The notes under the pieces were generated by a model. That model did no database searches and was not told the origin of the DNA. It was given only the letters and a program-made list of their open reading frames with translations. From positions 310,001 through 374,000 of the forward strand of contig NZ_CP013378.1 in the NCBI RefSeq assembly GCF_001718415.1: DNA of 64,000 nt, in the 5' to 3' direction. The DNA is from Burkholderia pseudomultivorans (lineage in GTDB: Bacteria > Pseudomonadota > Gammaproteobacteria > Burkholderiales > Burkholderiaceae). The translations under genes were made by a program, and so were the position numbers. Position 1 is the first letter of the stretch. Each line of letters starts with the position of its first letter. Of the stretch, positions 11,994 through 20,749 are shown piece by piece.

Positions 11994-12881
11994 TCACACT
12001 AAGGTTGCTGAATCCATTGAGCGCCGGAACTCGCGAGGCGAGCGGTACTTCAGCGCGCTATGGGGATGCTTCTCGTTGTAATGCTCGAACGCGATGGCCA
12101 AGTTGCGTGCAGCAGTCGCTGCGTCCGGCTTTGGCATGAAGGCAACGTAGTCGCGCTTCATTGTCTTCACGAAGCTCTCGGCCATCCCGTTACTTTGCGG
12201 GCTGCACACCGGCGTGGTCAATGGCTTCAGGCCGATGGCCGCTGCAAACCGGCGCGTATCATCGGCCGTATAGCCCGAACCGTTGTCGCTCAGCCACTCG
12301 ATTTCGGACGGGGTATGCAGTTCGTTGCCAAACCGATTTTCCACTGCAGCCAGCATCACGTCGCGCACGATGTCGCCGCTGTGACCTGCTGTCGTGGCTG
12401 CCCAGCTCATCGCCTCTCGGTCGCAGCAATCCAGCGCAAACGTCACCCGCAGCGGCTCGCCGTTGTCGCAGCGGAACTCGAAGCCGTCCGAGCACCATCG
12501 CTGATTGCTGCGCGCGACGGCCACCTTGCCATCGTGCCGACGTTGCGGCCGAGGCGGTGCTGGACGCCGTTGCATCAGCAGACCGTGAGTGCGCATGATG
12601 CGATAGATGCGCTTCGCATTGAACGGCACCTGTCCGGCAGCAATGCGTTCATTGCGCAGCGAGCCCCACACCCGGCGATAGCCATAGCTGGGCAAATCGC
12701 CGACGACTCGGCGGATTTCCTCGACCACGCTCGCATCGTCCGTCTGCCGCGATTGACGGCCATCGCGCCACGTCGCCGGACGCGACAGTCGTGCCGATAC
12801 GTTCGAGCGCGACACGCCGAGAACTTCACAAACCAGTTTCACTGGTCGTCCTCCGGCAGCGAGGGCGAGTGCGCTATCCAT
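11994..12881 (-). CDS. IS2-group transposase OrfB (DDE integrase)
   Basis: 295 residues, starting [26 protein letters not shown] and matching IS2 InsD along its length. DDE residues are visible: D in [10 protein letters not shown] in [10 protein letters not shown] in GMAESFVKT. In this family OrfB is mainly made as an OrfAB fusion by -1 frameshifting. A run of seven A on the coding strand (T at 12881-12887) lies at the OrfA/OrfB overlap and is a suitable slippery site. Confidence 0.93.
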   Translation of the reverse strand: MDSALALAAGGRPVKLVCEVLGVSRSNVSARLSRPATWRDGRQSRQTDDASVVEEIRRVVGDLPSYGYRRVWGSLRNERIAAGQVPFNAKRIYRIMRTHGLLMQRRPAPPRPQRRHDGKVAVARSNQRWCSDGFEFRCDNGEPLRVTFALDCCDREAMSWAATTAGHSGDIVRDVMLAAVENRFGNELHTPSEIEWLSDNGSGYTADDTRRFAAAIGLKPLTTPVCSPQSNGMAESFVKTMKRDYVAFMPKPDAATAARNLAIAFEHYNEKHPHSALKYRSPREFRRSMDSATLV

Positions 12882-13204
12882 TTTTTTGCCCGGCCGTACT
12901 CGACTGCTTCGCGGAGAATCTCGTTCTCCATGGTCTTCTTGCCGAGCATCCGTTGCAGCTCGCGAATCTGCTTGAGCGCGTCGGCCAGCTCTGAGGCCGG
13001 AACCACTTCCTCGCCAGCCTTGACCGCTGACAGGCTCCCATCCTGGTACAGCTTGCGCCAGTGGAACAGCTGGTTCGGGTTCACGCCGTGCTGCCGCGCG
13101 ACCATCGAAACCGACTTCCCTGGTTCGAAACTCTCGCGAACCATCGCCAGCTTTTGCTCCGCCGTCCAGCGCCGCCGGCGCTCCGGGCCCGTCAACACTT
13201 CCAT
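12839..13204 (-). CDS. IS2-group OrfA (helix-turn-helix transposase subunit)
   Basis: 121 residues from [17 protein letters not shown]. It has an N-terminal HTH ([21 protein letters not shown]...LFHWRKLY) and a C-terminal leucine-zipper-like segment ([28 protein letters not shown]), as in IS2 InsC. AGGAAG precedes the ATG at 13204. It overlaps orfB by 43 nt at the A7 slippery run. Confidence 0.9.
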   Translation of the reverse strand: MEVLTGPERRRRWTAEQKLAMVRESFEPGKSVSMVARQHGVNPNQLFHWRKLYQDGSLSAVKAGEEVVPASELADALKQIRELQRMLGKKTMENEILREAVEYGRAKKWIAHSPSLPEDDQ

Positions 13205-13285
13205 CACTTCCTGCCTGGTGTTAGTCAAAAACACAGTCTTATGCCTACCCGCTAGTTTAAGTGAGAGGCTATGTCCGGTGTTTCA

Positions 13286-13939
13286 AGGGGCTGCTCCACG
13301 CTGGATCACCGAGTTGTCGATGACGGGGGCGCGTGCACGACGTTGAGATGCGGGCGAAATTGATCGCTCAGCTTGTTGTTGATACGTATCAACATCCAAC
13401 TCGGCTCATCGAATTGTTGGGTTGAGAGGGGACGACAGGGGATTTCGCGTCGTTGATATCGCGTTAGTCAGCCGCCGGGAGTGAAGGGGAACATAGTAAG
13501 GGCTATGTTACCCTTCATTTCGGGACATCGGGCGAACGCTCTAGGCTCGTGGGGCTCACAAGACTAAAGTTGCGTCTGGGCCCGGCTGCCGGTGGCGGGC
13601 AGAGCGGAGGCGGGAGACGCGGCACGAACCGACGCCGTAGTCCGCGCAGGTCGGCCGGGCAGATTCGGCCGGAGAAACAGTCACGTTGTGCGATACCGGA
13701 AGCCGGACCACGTAGTCAGCGCGAGTGATGACGCTCGCACCGGCCCGCTAGTTGTGTGAGCGCTGACCGGGCGGAAAACGTTCGCGATTGCTCTTGGCGA
13801 GCGTGGCTGCGACAGGCGTAAGCCGGAGTTCATCGGTGGGCTGCCCGCCGCAGGCGTTGGTGGGGCGGAGGCCAGCGATTTGCGTGTGTGCAGCGGGATG
13901 AGGTAGGGTGCAGCTTTGATTTTGTTGCCAAGGCTGTTC
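13286..13939. other. 654-bp island region without a recognisable gene; contains two palindromes
   Basis: No open frame here resembles a known protein. TGTTGATACGTATCAACA at 13377-13394 is a perfect 18-bp palindrome. At 13483-13516 is a hairpin with arms GAAGGGGAACATAG and CTATGTTACCCTTC (one mismatch) around TAAGGG. The stretch just before 13940 is the likely promoter region of the HU-nuclease pair. Confidence 0.5.
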
Positions 13940-14218
13940 ATGAACAAGCAAGAACTCATTGACGCGGTCGCAACGGGCGCGGGCGTCAGCAAAACCGACG
14001 CGAGCAAAACCGTCCAGGCGGTTCTGGACGCGATCACGGACGCGGTGAGTCGCGGCGAATCGGTACAGCTGATCGGTTTCGGCGCGTTTTCGCAGGGGCA
14101 GCGCGCTGCCCGCACGGGACGTAATCCGACGACGGGCGCGGAGATTGCCATCCCGGCCGCGAATACTGTGAAGTTCACCGCCGGCAAGGCCTTCAAGGAC
14201 GGGGTGAACGCACTGTGA
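13940..14218 (+). CDS. HU-family DNA-binding protein (copy 2, intact)
   Basis: 92 residues, [28 protein letters not shown]..., with the HU arm [24 protein letters not shown] and the C-terminal [14 protein letters not shown]. It is a dimeric DNA-bending nucleoid protein. An upstream in-frame extension (from 13916) is discarded because MNKQELI is the standard start. The stop codon overlaps the GTG start of the nuclease gene (GTGA), so the two are probably translated together. A damaged paralogue lies at 11593. Confidence 0.92.
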   Translation: MNKQELIDAVATGAGVSKTDASKTVQAVLDAITDAVSRGESVQLIGFGAFSQGQRAARTGRNPTTGAEIAIPAANTVKFTAGKAFKDGVNAL

Positions 14219-15369
14219 GGCAGCGTGAGGTCGGGCAGGCCGCTTATGCGGGACTGCACCGTGAAATTGCTGATGTAGTCGCGTCGGCGCGCGAAGCGAC
14301 GGCTCGCACGGTGAACGCCCTGATGACGGCGACCTATTGGGAGATCGGGCGACGAATCGTTGAGTTCGAGCAGGGCGGGGAGGGACGGGCCGCTTATGGC
14401 GAGGCGGTGATCCGCCGTTTGGGCGCCGATCTGTCAGAGCGATTCGGTCGCGGCTTCGGATGGCGCAATCTCGCACAGATGCGCGCCTTTTACTTGACGT
14501 GGCCCGCGGATCGGATTGTGCAGACATTGTCTGCACAATCCACGCCCGCCCAGATTGTCCCGACAGCGTCTGCAAAATCAACCAAGGCGGCGGTGAAGGC
14601 GCCGCCGGGCGTGGCGTTCGAGCTGAATGCTATCGCTCAGGCTTTTCCGTTGCCCTGGTCCGCTTACGTTCGCCTCCTCGCGGTGAAAACGCAAGCTGCT
14701 CGCGACTTTTACGAGGCTGAAGCGCTGCGTGAGGGCTGGTCTGTGCGGCAGCTTGACCGCCAGATCAGCAGTCAGCTCTATGAGCGGCTGGTGCTGTCAC
14801 GCAACAAGGCGTCCTTGCTGGGAAAGGCGGCTGTAGCGCAACCCGGCGATCTTCTCTCGCCTGAAGAAGCGATCCGCGATCCGTTTGTCCTCGAATTTCT
14901 TGACATGAAGGACGAATATTCGGAGTCGGATCTCGAAGCGGCCTTGATTCAGCACTTGGCGGATTTTCTCCTCGAGCTCGGCGATGACTTTGCGTTCATA
15001 GGTCGGCAGCGGCGTCTACGGATCGATGACACCTGGTTTCGAGTCGATCTCGTGTTTTTTCACCGGCGCTTGCGATGCCTGCTCATTATCGATTTGAAGG
15101 TCGGGCGCTTCAGCTATGCGGACGCGGGGCAGATGCATCTCTACCTCAACTACGCGCGCGAACATTGGATGAAGCCCGGCGAAAACCCCCCGGTTGGCTT
15201 GATTCTGTGTGCTGAAAAAGGCGCGGCCGAGGCGCATTATGCACTCGACAACTTACCGAACAAGATACTCGCAGCGGAGTATCAGACGGTCCTCCCGGAT
15301 GAGGCCACATTCGCGCGAGAATTGGAACGTACCAGGATCGAACTGGAGCGCCGGGGCCGCAAGGCGTGA
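14215..15369 (+). CDS. YhcG/DUF1016-family PDDEXK nuclease domain protein
   Basis: 384 residues from the GTG overlapping the HU stop. The N-terminal DUF1016 domain ([32 protein letters not shown] ... [17 protein letters not shown]) is followed by a variable linker and the C-terminal PDDEXK-like core [35 protein letters not shown], with Asp and D-L-K acids. The ending [23 protein letters not shown] is typical of the family. It is thought to cut DNA or act with restriction/mobile systems; the precise role is unsettled. The linker at 14514-14540 is encoded by a perfect palindrome. Coupling to HU is unusual and suggests a two-gene module. Confidence 0.85.
   Translation: MRQREVGQAAYAGLHREIADVVASAREATARTVNALMTATYWEIGRRIVEFEQGGEGRAAYGEAVIRRLGADLSERFGRGFGWRNLAQMRAFYLTWPADRIVQTLSAQSTPAQIVPTASAKSTKAAVKAPPGVAFELNAIAQAFPLPWSAYVRLLAVKTQAARDFYEAEALREGWSVRQLDRQISSQLYERLVLSRNKASLLGKAAVAQPGDLLSPEEAIRDPFVLEFLDMKDEYSESDLEAALIQHLADFLLELGDDFAFIGRQRRLRIDDTWFRVDLVFFHRRLRCLLIIDLKVGRFSYADAGQMHLYLNYAREHWMKPGENPPVGLILCAEKGAAEAHYALDNLPNKILAAEYQTVLPDEATFARELERTRIELERRGRKA
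14514..14540. repeat. 27-bp perfect palindrome inside the nuclease gene, with a degenerate second copy
   Basis: Arms GATTGTGCAGACA (14514-14526) and TGTCTGCACAATC (14528-14540) surround a single T. A degraded version follows at about 14553-14579. They encode the linker repeats [10 protein letters not shown] and [10 protein letters not shown] of the DUF1016 protein. It could be an operator, a target of the protein itself, or an expandable linker repeat. Confidence 0.7.
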
Positions 15370-15472
15370 CTTCCCGTCCGAGGTTTCGAGGTGCTTAAAT
15401 ACGCGCGGATGGGCGAATACGATGGAGCGGTCGCCCGGTAAAATTTGATGTTGCTGGCACGGCAATCAAGCT

Positions 15473-15901
15473 ATGCGAAAACACTCAACCGTGCGCCGAC
15501 GGCCGCTGACGAAGGCGCAACTACTACCTCTTCCGGTTGACCAGGTCCGTCGTCTTTCTCTCGAGCACCACCTCGCACTTGCACTGCTTTGCGGCGGCAG
15601 TGGTGATATTGAGTCGATCGCCACGCTGTCCAATATGCTCGCGCTCGCGTTCTATTTGCGTTCCGACGGAGAAGCGGAACTATATCGCTCCACGGACTTC
15701 GCACTCAACCAATGCATTGCGCGGGCAGAGCGGGGTGGCAAGTGGACTTTTACAGACGCGGAGCGGACTGCACTCGAAGCGTTGCTTCGTGTTCATGATA
15801 AGCAACTTGCTGCGTTGCCGGTCCATCGCTATCTTGAAGCGCTGGAGCAGGTGCAGCATGTTGGCACGCCCTCCTTTAACTTGCCGTTCGAATCGGACTG
15901 A
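15473..15901 (+). CDS. Hypothetical protein, island cargo
   Basis: 142 residues, MRKHSTVRRRPLTKAQLLPLPVDQVRRLSLEHHLALALLC..., soluble, mostly helical in appearance, with a basic N-terminus. No domain or motif is recognised and there are no cysteine clusters or membrane segments. It lies 103 nt after the nuclease gene in the same direction and may be the last gene of the island. Similar short proteins occur around Burkholderia islands, but I cannot assign a function. Confidence 0.6.
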   Translation: MRKHSTVRRRPLTKAQLLPLPVDQVRRLSLEHHLALALLCGGSGDIESIATLSNMLALAFYLRSDGEAELYRSTDFALNQCIARAERGGKWTFTDAERTALEALLRVHDKQLAALPVHRYLEALEQVQHVGTPSFNLPFESD

Positions 15902-16361
15902 TGCTGAACGTTTTCTGCCTGTCGTGGCGAATACGCCGGCGGTTGATGTGCACGGATAAATCTGTGAGTTGGCGCAGCCAATGCGTGAACCGTGTGTGGA
16001 CCTCGTAGTCGATAGTTTCTACGTAGAAACTCTAGGAAGCGAGTCACGGCGTGTGTAGTTGCATCGTCAAAGGGCACCGCGAGGTCCTTTGTCGAAGTGG
16101 TTCTGTTCCATGGCGGGATCTGGCGGACTGAAGCTCGAAGGTGCCAGCGGGCCGCACGGCACCGCTCGAAATTCGACATCCGGCCAGTTGTCGCCGGCGA
16201 TGGCGAGAGACGGCTACCGGCCAGTTCCGGCCATTCGACTAAACTCGTGAGGATCGTCGTGCTTCCCGAAGCGGACGTTCAAGGCTGCGGGTATTCGGCC
16301 CTCCTCAGAAGTAACACGGGAATGGATGCTGCGGGGCAGTACAGACATAAGCGGAATGCCG
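15902..16361. other. 460-bp gene-poor stretch, probable island end; one 18-bp palindrome
   Basis: No supported gene. AGTTTCTACGTAGAAACT at 16014-16031 is a perfect palindrome with the same TACGTA core as the one at 13377. CCGGCCAGTT occurs twice (16180-16189, 16217-16226). The island must end in or near here because the light/stress cluster follows, but no copy of the sequence upstream of the integrase was found. Confidence 0.4.
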
Positions 16362-16571
16362 CTACCACCAGCACCACGACAATTCGCCCGAACAAATTTC
16401 GCCGACAGCGAAAATATTTGACTCTTGCGAGAAGGCGCCGTCGCCGAGCTCGGTGACGAGCCGTCGCCCTTGTGTCGTGTGCAACCAGCCGATCCCGGCA
16501 ACACTCACGGAGATTGCCGCAGCGACCCACGCGATCACGTGGGTCGATCGCACCGCCGTCAGCCCGTACAT
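16362..16571 (-). CDS. Possible small membrane protein or truncated gene start
   Basis: 69 residues, MYGLTAVRSTHVIAWVAAAISVSVAGIGWLHTTQGRR..., with one clear hydrophobic helix near residues 11-30. Its ATG overlaps the last 13 nt of the globin-like lipoprotein gene, as in a translationally coupled operon. The sequence after residue ~38 looks non-native, so this may be the 5' end of a longer membrane gene cut at the island junction. No homology is recognised and no clear ribosome site is seen. Confidence 0.3.
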   Translation of the reverse strand: MYGLTAVRSTHVIAWVAAAISVSVAGIGWLHTTQGRRLVTELGDGAFSQESNIFAVGEICSGELSWCWW

Positions 16572-17248
16572 GATGTTGCAACCGTCGGGGGAAGATACAC
16601 CGGGCCGCCGGGTGTGGCGCTGATGATGGTATTACGCAGGTTGAAGAGGGTGGGTACCGCACTGAACTGGAATTTTGTGCCGACCGGGATGCCGGCCGAG
16701 TTTTTCTCGGTGAGCGTGTACGTTCCATTTGTCGTCGACGTCAGTGCGGCAAAGTCCGCGGCCGAGAGCTTGCTTTGCAGCGTCGCGACGAGATCCACCA
16801 TGAACTGATCGAACACGCAGCCCGGAACGCCGACGTCGTTATGGGCCGTCGTCATGTCCTGGCACATCTCCGGCTGGGCGTCGATGTCTCCGGCCACCTT
16901 GACGGGACCAGGGTAGGTGTACGGACCGCCGAGGAGCGCTTCGAACTGCAGCGTGAGACAGGCTTCAAGCCGTGCTGGCGTGTCATGGGCTGCACTGCTG
17001 TGGCTCGCATTACCTGTTACAGCCGCAAAATAGGGCGCTTCGACCGGGTCCGCCAGAAGGCCTGCGACAGCCGCATTGACCACGCCGGCCACCACGCCGC
17101 GGGCCGCCGAATCACCGCCAAGCGCGGTCCAGATGGCCAGATTCTCCGGATGTTGCGCCGCCACGGGCGCAATGTCGTCTCCGCCTCCGCAAGCGCTGAG
17201 CGCGAACGGCGCCGCTGCGGCAACGACGATACCGATGAAAAGCTTCAT
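16559..17248 (-). CDS. Lipoprotein with truncated-haemoglobin-like (group 1) domain
   Basis: 229 residues. A signal peptide ends in the lipobox ALSAC (Cys near residue 19), so it should be lipid-anchored in the periplasm. Residues ~40-150 follow the group-1 truncated-globin pattern: ALGGDSAARGVVAGVV, LADPVEAPYF, RLEACLTLQFEALLGGPYTYPG, then MTTAHNDVGV with a likely haem-binding His, and FDQFMVDLVATLQSKL. An extra ~60-residue C-terminal tail has no recognised fold. The start has GGAGAC upstream. An ECF-type promoter at 17328-17356 drives it, divergent from the fasciclin gene. A role in oxygen, NO or ROS handling is inference. Confidence 0.7.
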   Translation of the reverse strand: MKLFIGIVVAAAAPFALSACGGGDDIAPVAAQHPENLAIWTALGGDSAARGVVAGVVNAAVAGLLADPVEAPYFAAVTGNASHSSAAHDTPARLEACLTLQFEALLGGPYTYPGPVKVAGDIDAQPEMCQDMTTAHNDVGVPGCVFDQFMVDLVATLQSKLSAADFAALTSTTNGTYTLTEKNSAGIPVGTKFQFSAVPTLFNLRNTIISATPGGPVYLPPTVATSCTG

Positions 17249-17327
17249 GAGTTGTCTCCTCTGAATGCCATCGCGACGCCATTTCCCGAGGTGGGACGCC
17301 AAGCACCTTGGCTGGATGACATTTGCA

Positions 17328-17356
17328 GATACGGCGGCGGAGCGCGAACGGATGCA
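17328..17356 (-). promoter_or_regulatory. Putative ECF-sigma promoter of the globin-like lipoprotein gene
   Basis: Read on the minus strand: TGCATCCG (17356-17349), 15-nt spacer, CGTATC (17333-17328). This exact layout recurs at six other places between 17 and 39 kb. It would place transcription start about 70 nt before the 17248 start codon. Confidence 0.75.
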
Positions 17357-17439
17357 GTGGCGATTGAAGACGGGCACGGTTGTCGACACCGTTGCCATTC
17401 CGTGGATCGAGGATCTGTCCGCGATGAAGTGTTCAACCG

Positions 17440-17468
17440 TGCATCCGCTGCACGGTTGGTCTCGTATC
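17440..17468 (+). promoter_or_regulatory. Putative ECF-sigma promoter of the fasciclin gene, overlapped by an inverted repeat
   Basis: TGCATCCG (17440-17447), 15-nt spacer, CGTATC (17463-17468), about 40 nt upstream of the start at 17514. The -35 lies inside a perfect 9-bp inverted repeat, AACCGTGCA (17435-17443) and TGCACGGTT (17449-17457), which could be an operator. Confidence 0.75.
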
Positions 17469-17513
17469 TCCGATTGCTTCCAGTCAACGGCGGCAATCTT
17501 TCGGAGAACGAAA

Positions 17514-18098
17514 ATGAAATCTTGCGGCAAAGCAAAACTGGGTGGTGCGGCGCTCGCCCTCGCATTTGCAACGTGCATCTACGCGCCGGCCACCGAGGCC
17601 GGATCCATGTCGATGGAGCAGACCGTCGAGGTGGGTGGCGCTGCGATGTACCCGTCGAGGAACATCATCGAAAACGCGGTGAATTCTCACGATCACACGA
17701 CCCTGGTCGCGGCGGTCAAGGCGGGTGGGCTGGTCGACACATTGTCGAGCAAGGGGCCCTTCACGGTATTTGCACCGACCAACGACGCATTCGCCGCGTT
17801 GCCGGCCGGCACGGTGCAAACATTGTTGAAGCCGGAGAACAAGGCGATGCTCGTCAAGGTGTTGACGTATCACGTCGTATCCGGACGACTCACGGCGTTC
17901 GACCTTGCCAGGGCGGTCGAGCAAGGTGGCGGCAAGGCGACACTGAAGACGGTCGAAGGCGATTCCCTGATCGTCAGCCGTGGCGCGAACGGGCTGGCCG
18001 TGACCGACGACAAGGGCAATGTCGCGCACGTCACGATCGGCGATGTCATGCAGTCCAATGGCGTGATTCACGTGGTCGACTCCGTGCTGATGCCCTGA
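17514..18098 (+). CDS. Secreted fasciclin (FAS1) domain protein
   Basis: 194 residues. A cleavable signal peptide (CGKAKLGGAALALAFATCIYAPATEAG) precedes one FAS1 domain with the conserved LVAAVKAGGLVDTLSSKGPFTVFAPTNDAFAALPAG, YHVVSGRL and a terminal NGVIHVVDSVLMP. GGAGA lies before the ATG at 17514; an upstream frame extension to 17265 is not used. Bacterial FAS1 proteins of this size are periplasmic or secreted, and some are induced by singlet oxygen or ECF sigma factors. The putative ECF promoter at 17440 and the divergent globin-like lipoprotein support the same role here. Confidence 0.88.
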   Translation: MKSCGKAKLGGAALALAFATCIYAPATEAGSMSMEQTVEVGGAAMYPSRNIIENAVNSHDHTTLVAAVKAGGLVDTLSSKGPFTVFAPTNDAFAALPAGTVQTLLKPENKAMLVKVLTYHVVSGRLTAFDLARAVEQGGGKATLKTVEGDSLIVSRGANGLAVTDDKGNVAHVTIGDVMQSNGVIHVVDSVLMP

Positions 18099-18261
18099 TG
18101 CCTCAGCCTGTATCGGGAGGAAGGCGTGATGTGCGGAAGCAGGCCGTGCGCGATTGCACATCACGTCGCCCCCGGTGTGTCGTCGGGGCGCCCCGTCGCA
18201 CGGTCGAGCCCCAACGTTCCGATCGGCAATTCGTGATTCGATTCCGGCTAGCGATCGAAGG

Positions 18262-19782
18262 TCACTTCATTTGGCTCTGTGTATTCAGGATCTCTACCGA
18301 ACTGAGGGCTCGCGCGCGTGCAACCTGGTGATCCACGATCGGGAAGGGATAACTTGCGCCGAGCGCGATGGATGCTTCCCGCAGCGCTTCAGCGGAAGCG
18401 GTCCATGGGCTGTGGAGTGTTTCGGCGGGGAGTGCAGACAGTTCGGGCACCCACCGCCGCGTGTATTCGCCGCTCGAGTCGAACTTTTCCCCCTGCAGGA
18501 CAGGATTGAAGATTCGAAAATACGGGGCCGCGTCGGCGCCGCTTCCTGACACCCATTGCCACCCGGCGGGATTGCTTGCCTCGTCCGCGTCAACCAGCGT
18601 ATCCCAGAACCATGCTTCGCCCTCGCGCCAGTCGATCAGCAAATGCTTTGTGAGAAATGATGCTGTCACCATGCGCACGCGGTTGTGCATCCAGCCTGTG
18701 TGCCAAAGCTCGCGCATGCCGGCGTCGACCAGCGGGTATCCGGTTTTCCCCCTTTGCCACGCGCGAAGCGCCTTGGCGTCGGTACGCCACGGCATGGCGT
18801 CAAACTGACGCCGAAAATTGAACTGATGAAGGGGTTCGCAGTGGTAGAGAAGGTAATACGAGAATTCTCTCCATCCGAGTTCACTGAAGAACTTGTTCAA
18901 TGACTCATTTTTGGCATCGTCAATGCGAACAACTCGCCTGCTTCGCATTGCGTCTACCGCTGATAACGTCGCGTACCACACCTGCCGGGCCGAGATATTT
19001 CCGAAGCGAAGATACGGAGAAAGCCGGCTCGTCGCTCGAGTGGCCGGAAAATCCCGAGCGCCGGCATAGTCGGAAAACGAGTTTTCAATGAAGGCCTCGA
19101 GTTGATGCCCGGCCGCTTCCTCGCCGCATCGCCAGGTCGCTCGCAAGCCCTCCGCCCAATCCGGCGTCGAGGGCTGCAGTGCAAGTTCGGAAAGCGTACT
19201 GACGTGTGCGCTGACGTTTCTGGAGACGGGAAAGAACGTGATCCGGGCGGGCGCCGGCAGCGGGCATGGCGGGAAAAAGTTATCGCGGCGAGCGGCTCTC
19301 CAGTACGCGCTGAATACCTGGAACGGCAAGCCTTCGCGCGTGGCCACCGTCCAGGGTTCCCGCAAGAGATGGCCGTTGAATGTCGACACGTCGATGCCGC
19401 GCCCGATCAGGTCTTTCTTGATCGATGCATCCATTTCCGTTTGCGCTTTCGAGTAGCGGCGATTCCAGAAAACCATTGCCGCCCGGGTCTCGACGGCGAG
19501 GCTCCTGATGGCTTCATGTTCGTTACCGCGAAGCACGAGCAGCGAGCCGCCGAGAGCGGAAAGCGAGTCGTCGAGTTTTTTCAATGACTCGTGCAGCCAC
19601 CACTTTTGCGCGCCCCCCATGGCGCGCCCGAGCTTCGGGGCAGGGTCGTAGACGTAGACGCAAGCAACAGGATGGCCGGTACTGACCGCATGAGAGAGCG
19701 CGGGATTGTCGCTGAGTCGTTGGTCATCCCGAAACCATACGATAACGGGGCGGGATTCATGCGGCAATTCGGTGCGTGTCAT
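18262..19782 (-). CDS. phrB: Deoxyribodipyrimidine (CPD) photolyase, class I
   Basis: 506 residues. The N-terminal antenna-binding Rossmann domain starts VIVWFRDDQRLSDNPALSHA. The FAD/DNA-binding C-terminal half carries RLSPYLRFGNISARQVW, LGWREFSYYLLYH, GYPLVDAGMRELWHTGWMHNRVRM and DADEASNPAGWQWVSGSG, which are photolyase signatures. It repairs cyclobutane pyrimidine dimers using blue light. It lies 74 nt downstream of the DUF2878 gene, probably in one transcript from the ECF promoter at 20667-20695. Confidence 0.95.
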   Translation of the reverse strand: MTRTELPHESRPVIVWFRDDQRLSDNPALSHAVSTGHPVACVYVYDPAPKLGRAMGGAQKWWLHESLKKLDDSLSALGGSLLVLRGNEHEAIRSLAVETRAAMVFWNRRYSKAQTEMDASIKKDLIGRGIDVSTFNGHLLREPWTVATREGLPFQVFSAYWRAARRDNFFPPCPLPAPARITFFPVSRNVSAHVSTLSELALQPSTPDWAEGLRATWRCGEEAAGHQLEAFIENSFSDYAGARDFPATRATSRLSPYLRFGNISARQVWYATLSAVDAMRSRRVVRIDDAKNESLNKFFSELGWREFSYYLLYHCEPLHQFNFRRQFDAMPWRTDAKALRAWQRGKTGYPLVDAGMRELWHTGWMHNRVRMVTASFLTKHLLIDWREGEAWFWDTLVDADEASNPAGWQWVSGSGADAAPYFRIFNPVLQGEKFDSSGEYTRRWVPELSALPAETLHSPWTASAEALREASIALGASYPFPIVDHQVARARALSSVEILNTQSQMK

Positions 19783-19856
19783 GTGTGGTGCCTGAGAAGG
19801 TATGTTGGCAATTTGAACGGGATCGGAGATAAAGCCGGCTTGCGTCGCTTCCGGCT

Positions 19857-20474
19857 CTATCCGGCGCGGGCGTCATTCATGTCGCCTGCGCCGATTGGCG
19901 GAGGAGAAGGGCGCGTTACGCCATCCCAATGGCTTGCAATCGCAAGCGCGGCCGGCAAGATGAACGCCCAGCCGGTTGCGAGAACGACGAGCGCTGCAGC
20001 CGGATCTTTGAAATGAACGGCCCCCAGCGCCGCACCTGCGCGAAAGGACGCGGGGCCGGCGAACGCGCCGACGAGCGCCGAGACGAGCGGTCGCGCCCGA
20101 AGCCAGGGCAGCAAGGTGTTGAGTTGAATCGCGAACAGCGCCCACAGCCCCGCGAGCCAGTACGGCGCTGTACCTTTGAGAAAAACGCCGTTCGGGTACA
20201 CGAGCAGGCCGGAATGTGCAACGGCGCTGTCCCACAACCATCCGGACACCGTGACCGTGATGACGATCCGCGCCTCGGATGCGGGCCGACGCGCGAAGAG
20301 AAGATGGCCGGTTGTCGCGATCAGCGCATAGGTGACGCCCCACGCCGCGTGATGCGATGCGGCAGTCATCACGCATACCAGCCATCCTGTCTGGGTCGTC
20401 GCGAGATAGATGCACACGCGAGCGGCGCCGGACTTTTTCGTGCTCGACGTCGGTTGATTCGGCGCGCTTCTCAT
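19857..20474 (-). CDS. DUF2878-family integral membrane protein
   Basis: About 205 residues from MRSAPNQPTSSTK. It has several hydrophobic helices and DUF2878-like features: GWLVCVM, GWLWDSAVAHSGLLVYP, APYWLAGLWALFAIQLNTLLPWL and GAFAGPASFRAGAALGAV. The function of the family is unknown; it often sits next to photolyase genes. The start is uncertain: the frame is open to 20579 and no strong ribosome site marks 20474. It is the first gene downstream of the ECF promoter at 20667-20695. Confidence 0.75.
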   Translation of the reverse strand: MRSAPNQPTSSTKKSGAARVCIYLATTQTGWLVCVMTAASHHAAWGVTYALIATTGHLLFARRPASEARIVITVTVSGWLWDSAVAHSGLLVYPNGVFLKGTAPYWLAGLWALFAIQLNTLLPWLRARPLVSALVGAFAGPASFRAGAALGAVHFKDPAAALVVLATGWAFILPAALAIASHWDGVTRPSPPPIGAGDMNDARAG

Positions 20475-20666
20475 GATCGTTCGCGGCGGATCGGTAACGG
20501 CATGCTCGCCGTGCCGCCATGTCGACGTTGCATCTCGGGGAAAGTGGCAGGTAGAACGTTCATGGCAGACGGCTCTCACTATCGTCGACGAGCGGACTCA
20601 CCACCGGACGATTGCTTGGCAGCGAGCGACCGTCGGCATTCCGCGTTGATTCACCTATCCACTCCA

Positions 20667-20695
20667 CATACGACTCTCCGCTGCGCACGGATGCA
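20667..20695 (-). promoter_or_regulatory. Putative ECF-sigma promoter of the DUF2878-photolyase operon
   Basis: On the minus strand: TGCATCCG (20695-20688), 15-nt spacer, CGTATG (20672-20667). It points toward DUF2878 and phrB, leaving a leader of roughly 190 nt. It is divergent from the promoter at 20750-20778. Confidence 0.75.
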
Positions 20696-20749
20696 CTTGC
20701 GCAGGGAAGATCTGGATGCCGTCAAGGGGCGCGGCTGCCCCGCGATGCA

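Larger units (their letters stand above)
11975..13285 (-). mobile_element. IS3-family (IS2 group) insertion sequence, about 1.31 kb
   Basis: Ends begin TG: the left end TGTAATCCCGGACACAGC starts at 11975, and the right end, read on the minus strand from 13285, is TGAAACACCGGACATAGC. These are imperfect inverted repeats. Inside are overlapping orfA and orfB closely resembling IS2 InsC/InsD, and the total length is close to IS2. The five bases outside each end (GACCC and AGGGG) do not match, so no target duplication is visible. Confidence 0.85.

Noticed and set aside
13286-13346. Fragment of a second transposase next to the IS2-like element
   Set aside because: A short reverse-strand stretch (APVIDNSVIQRG) hints at one, but it is too short and unplaced to call.
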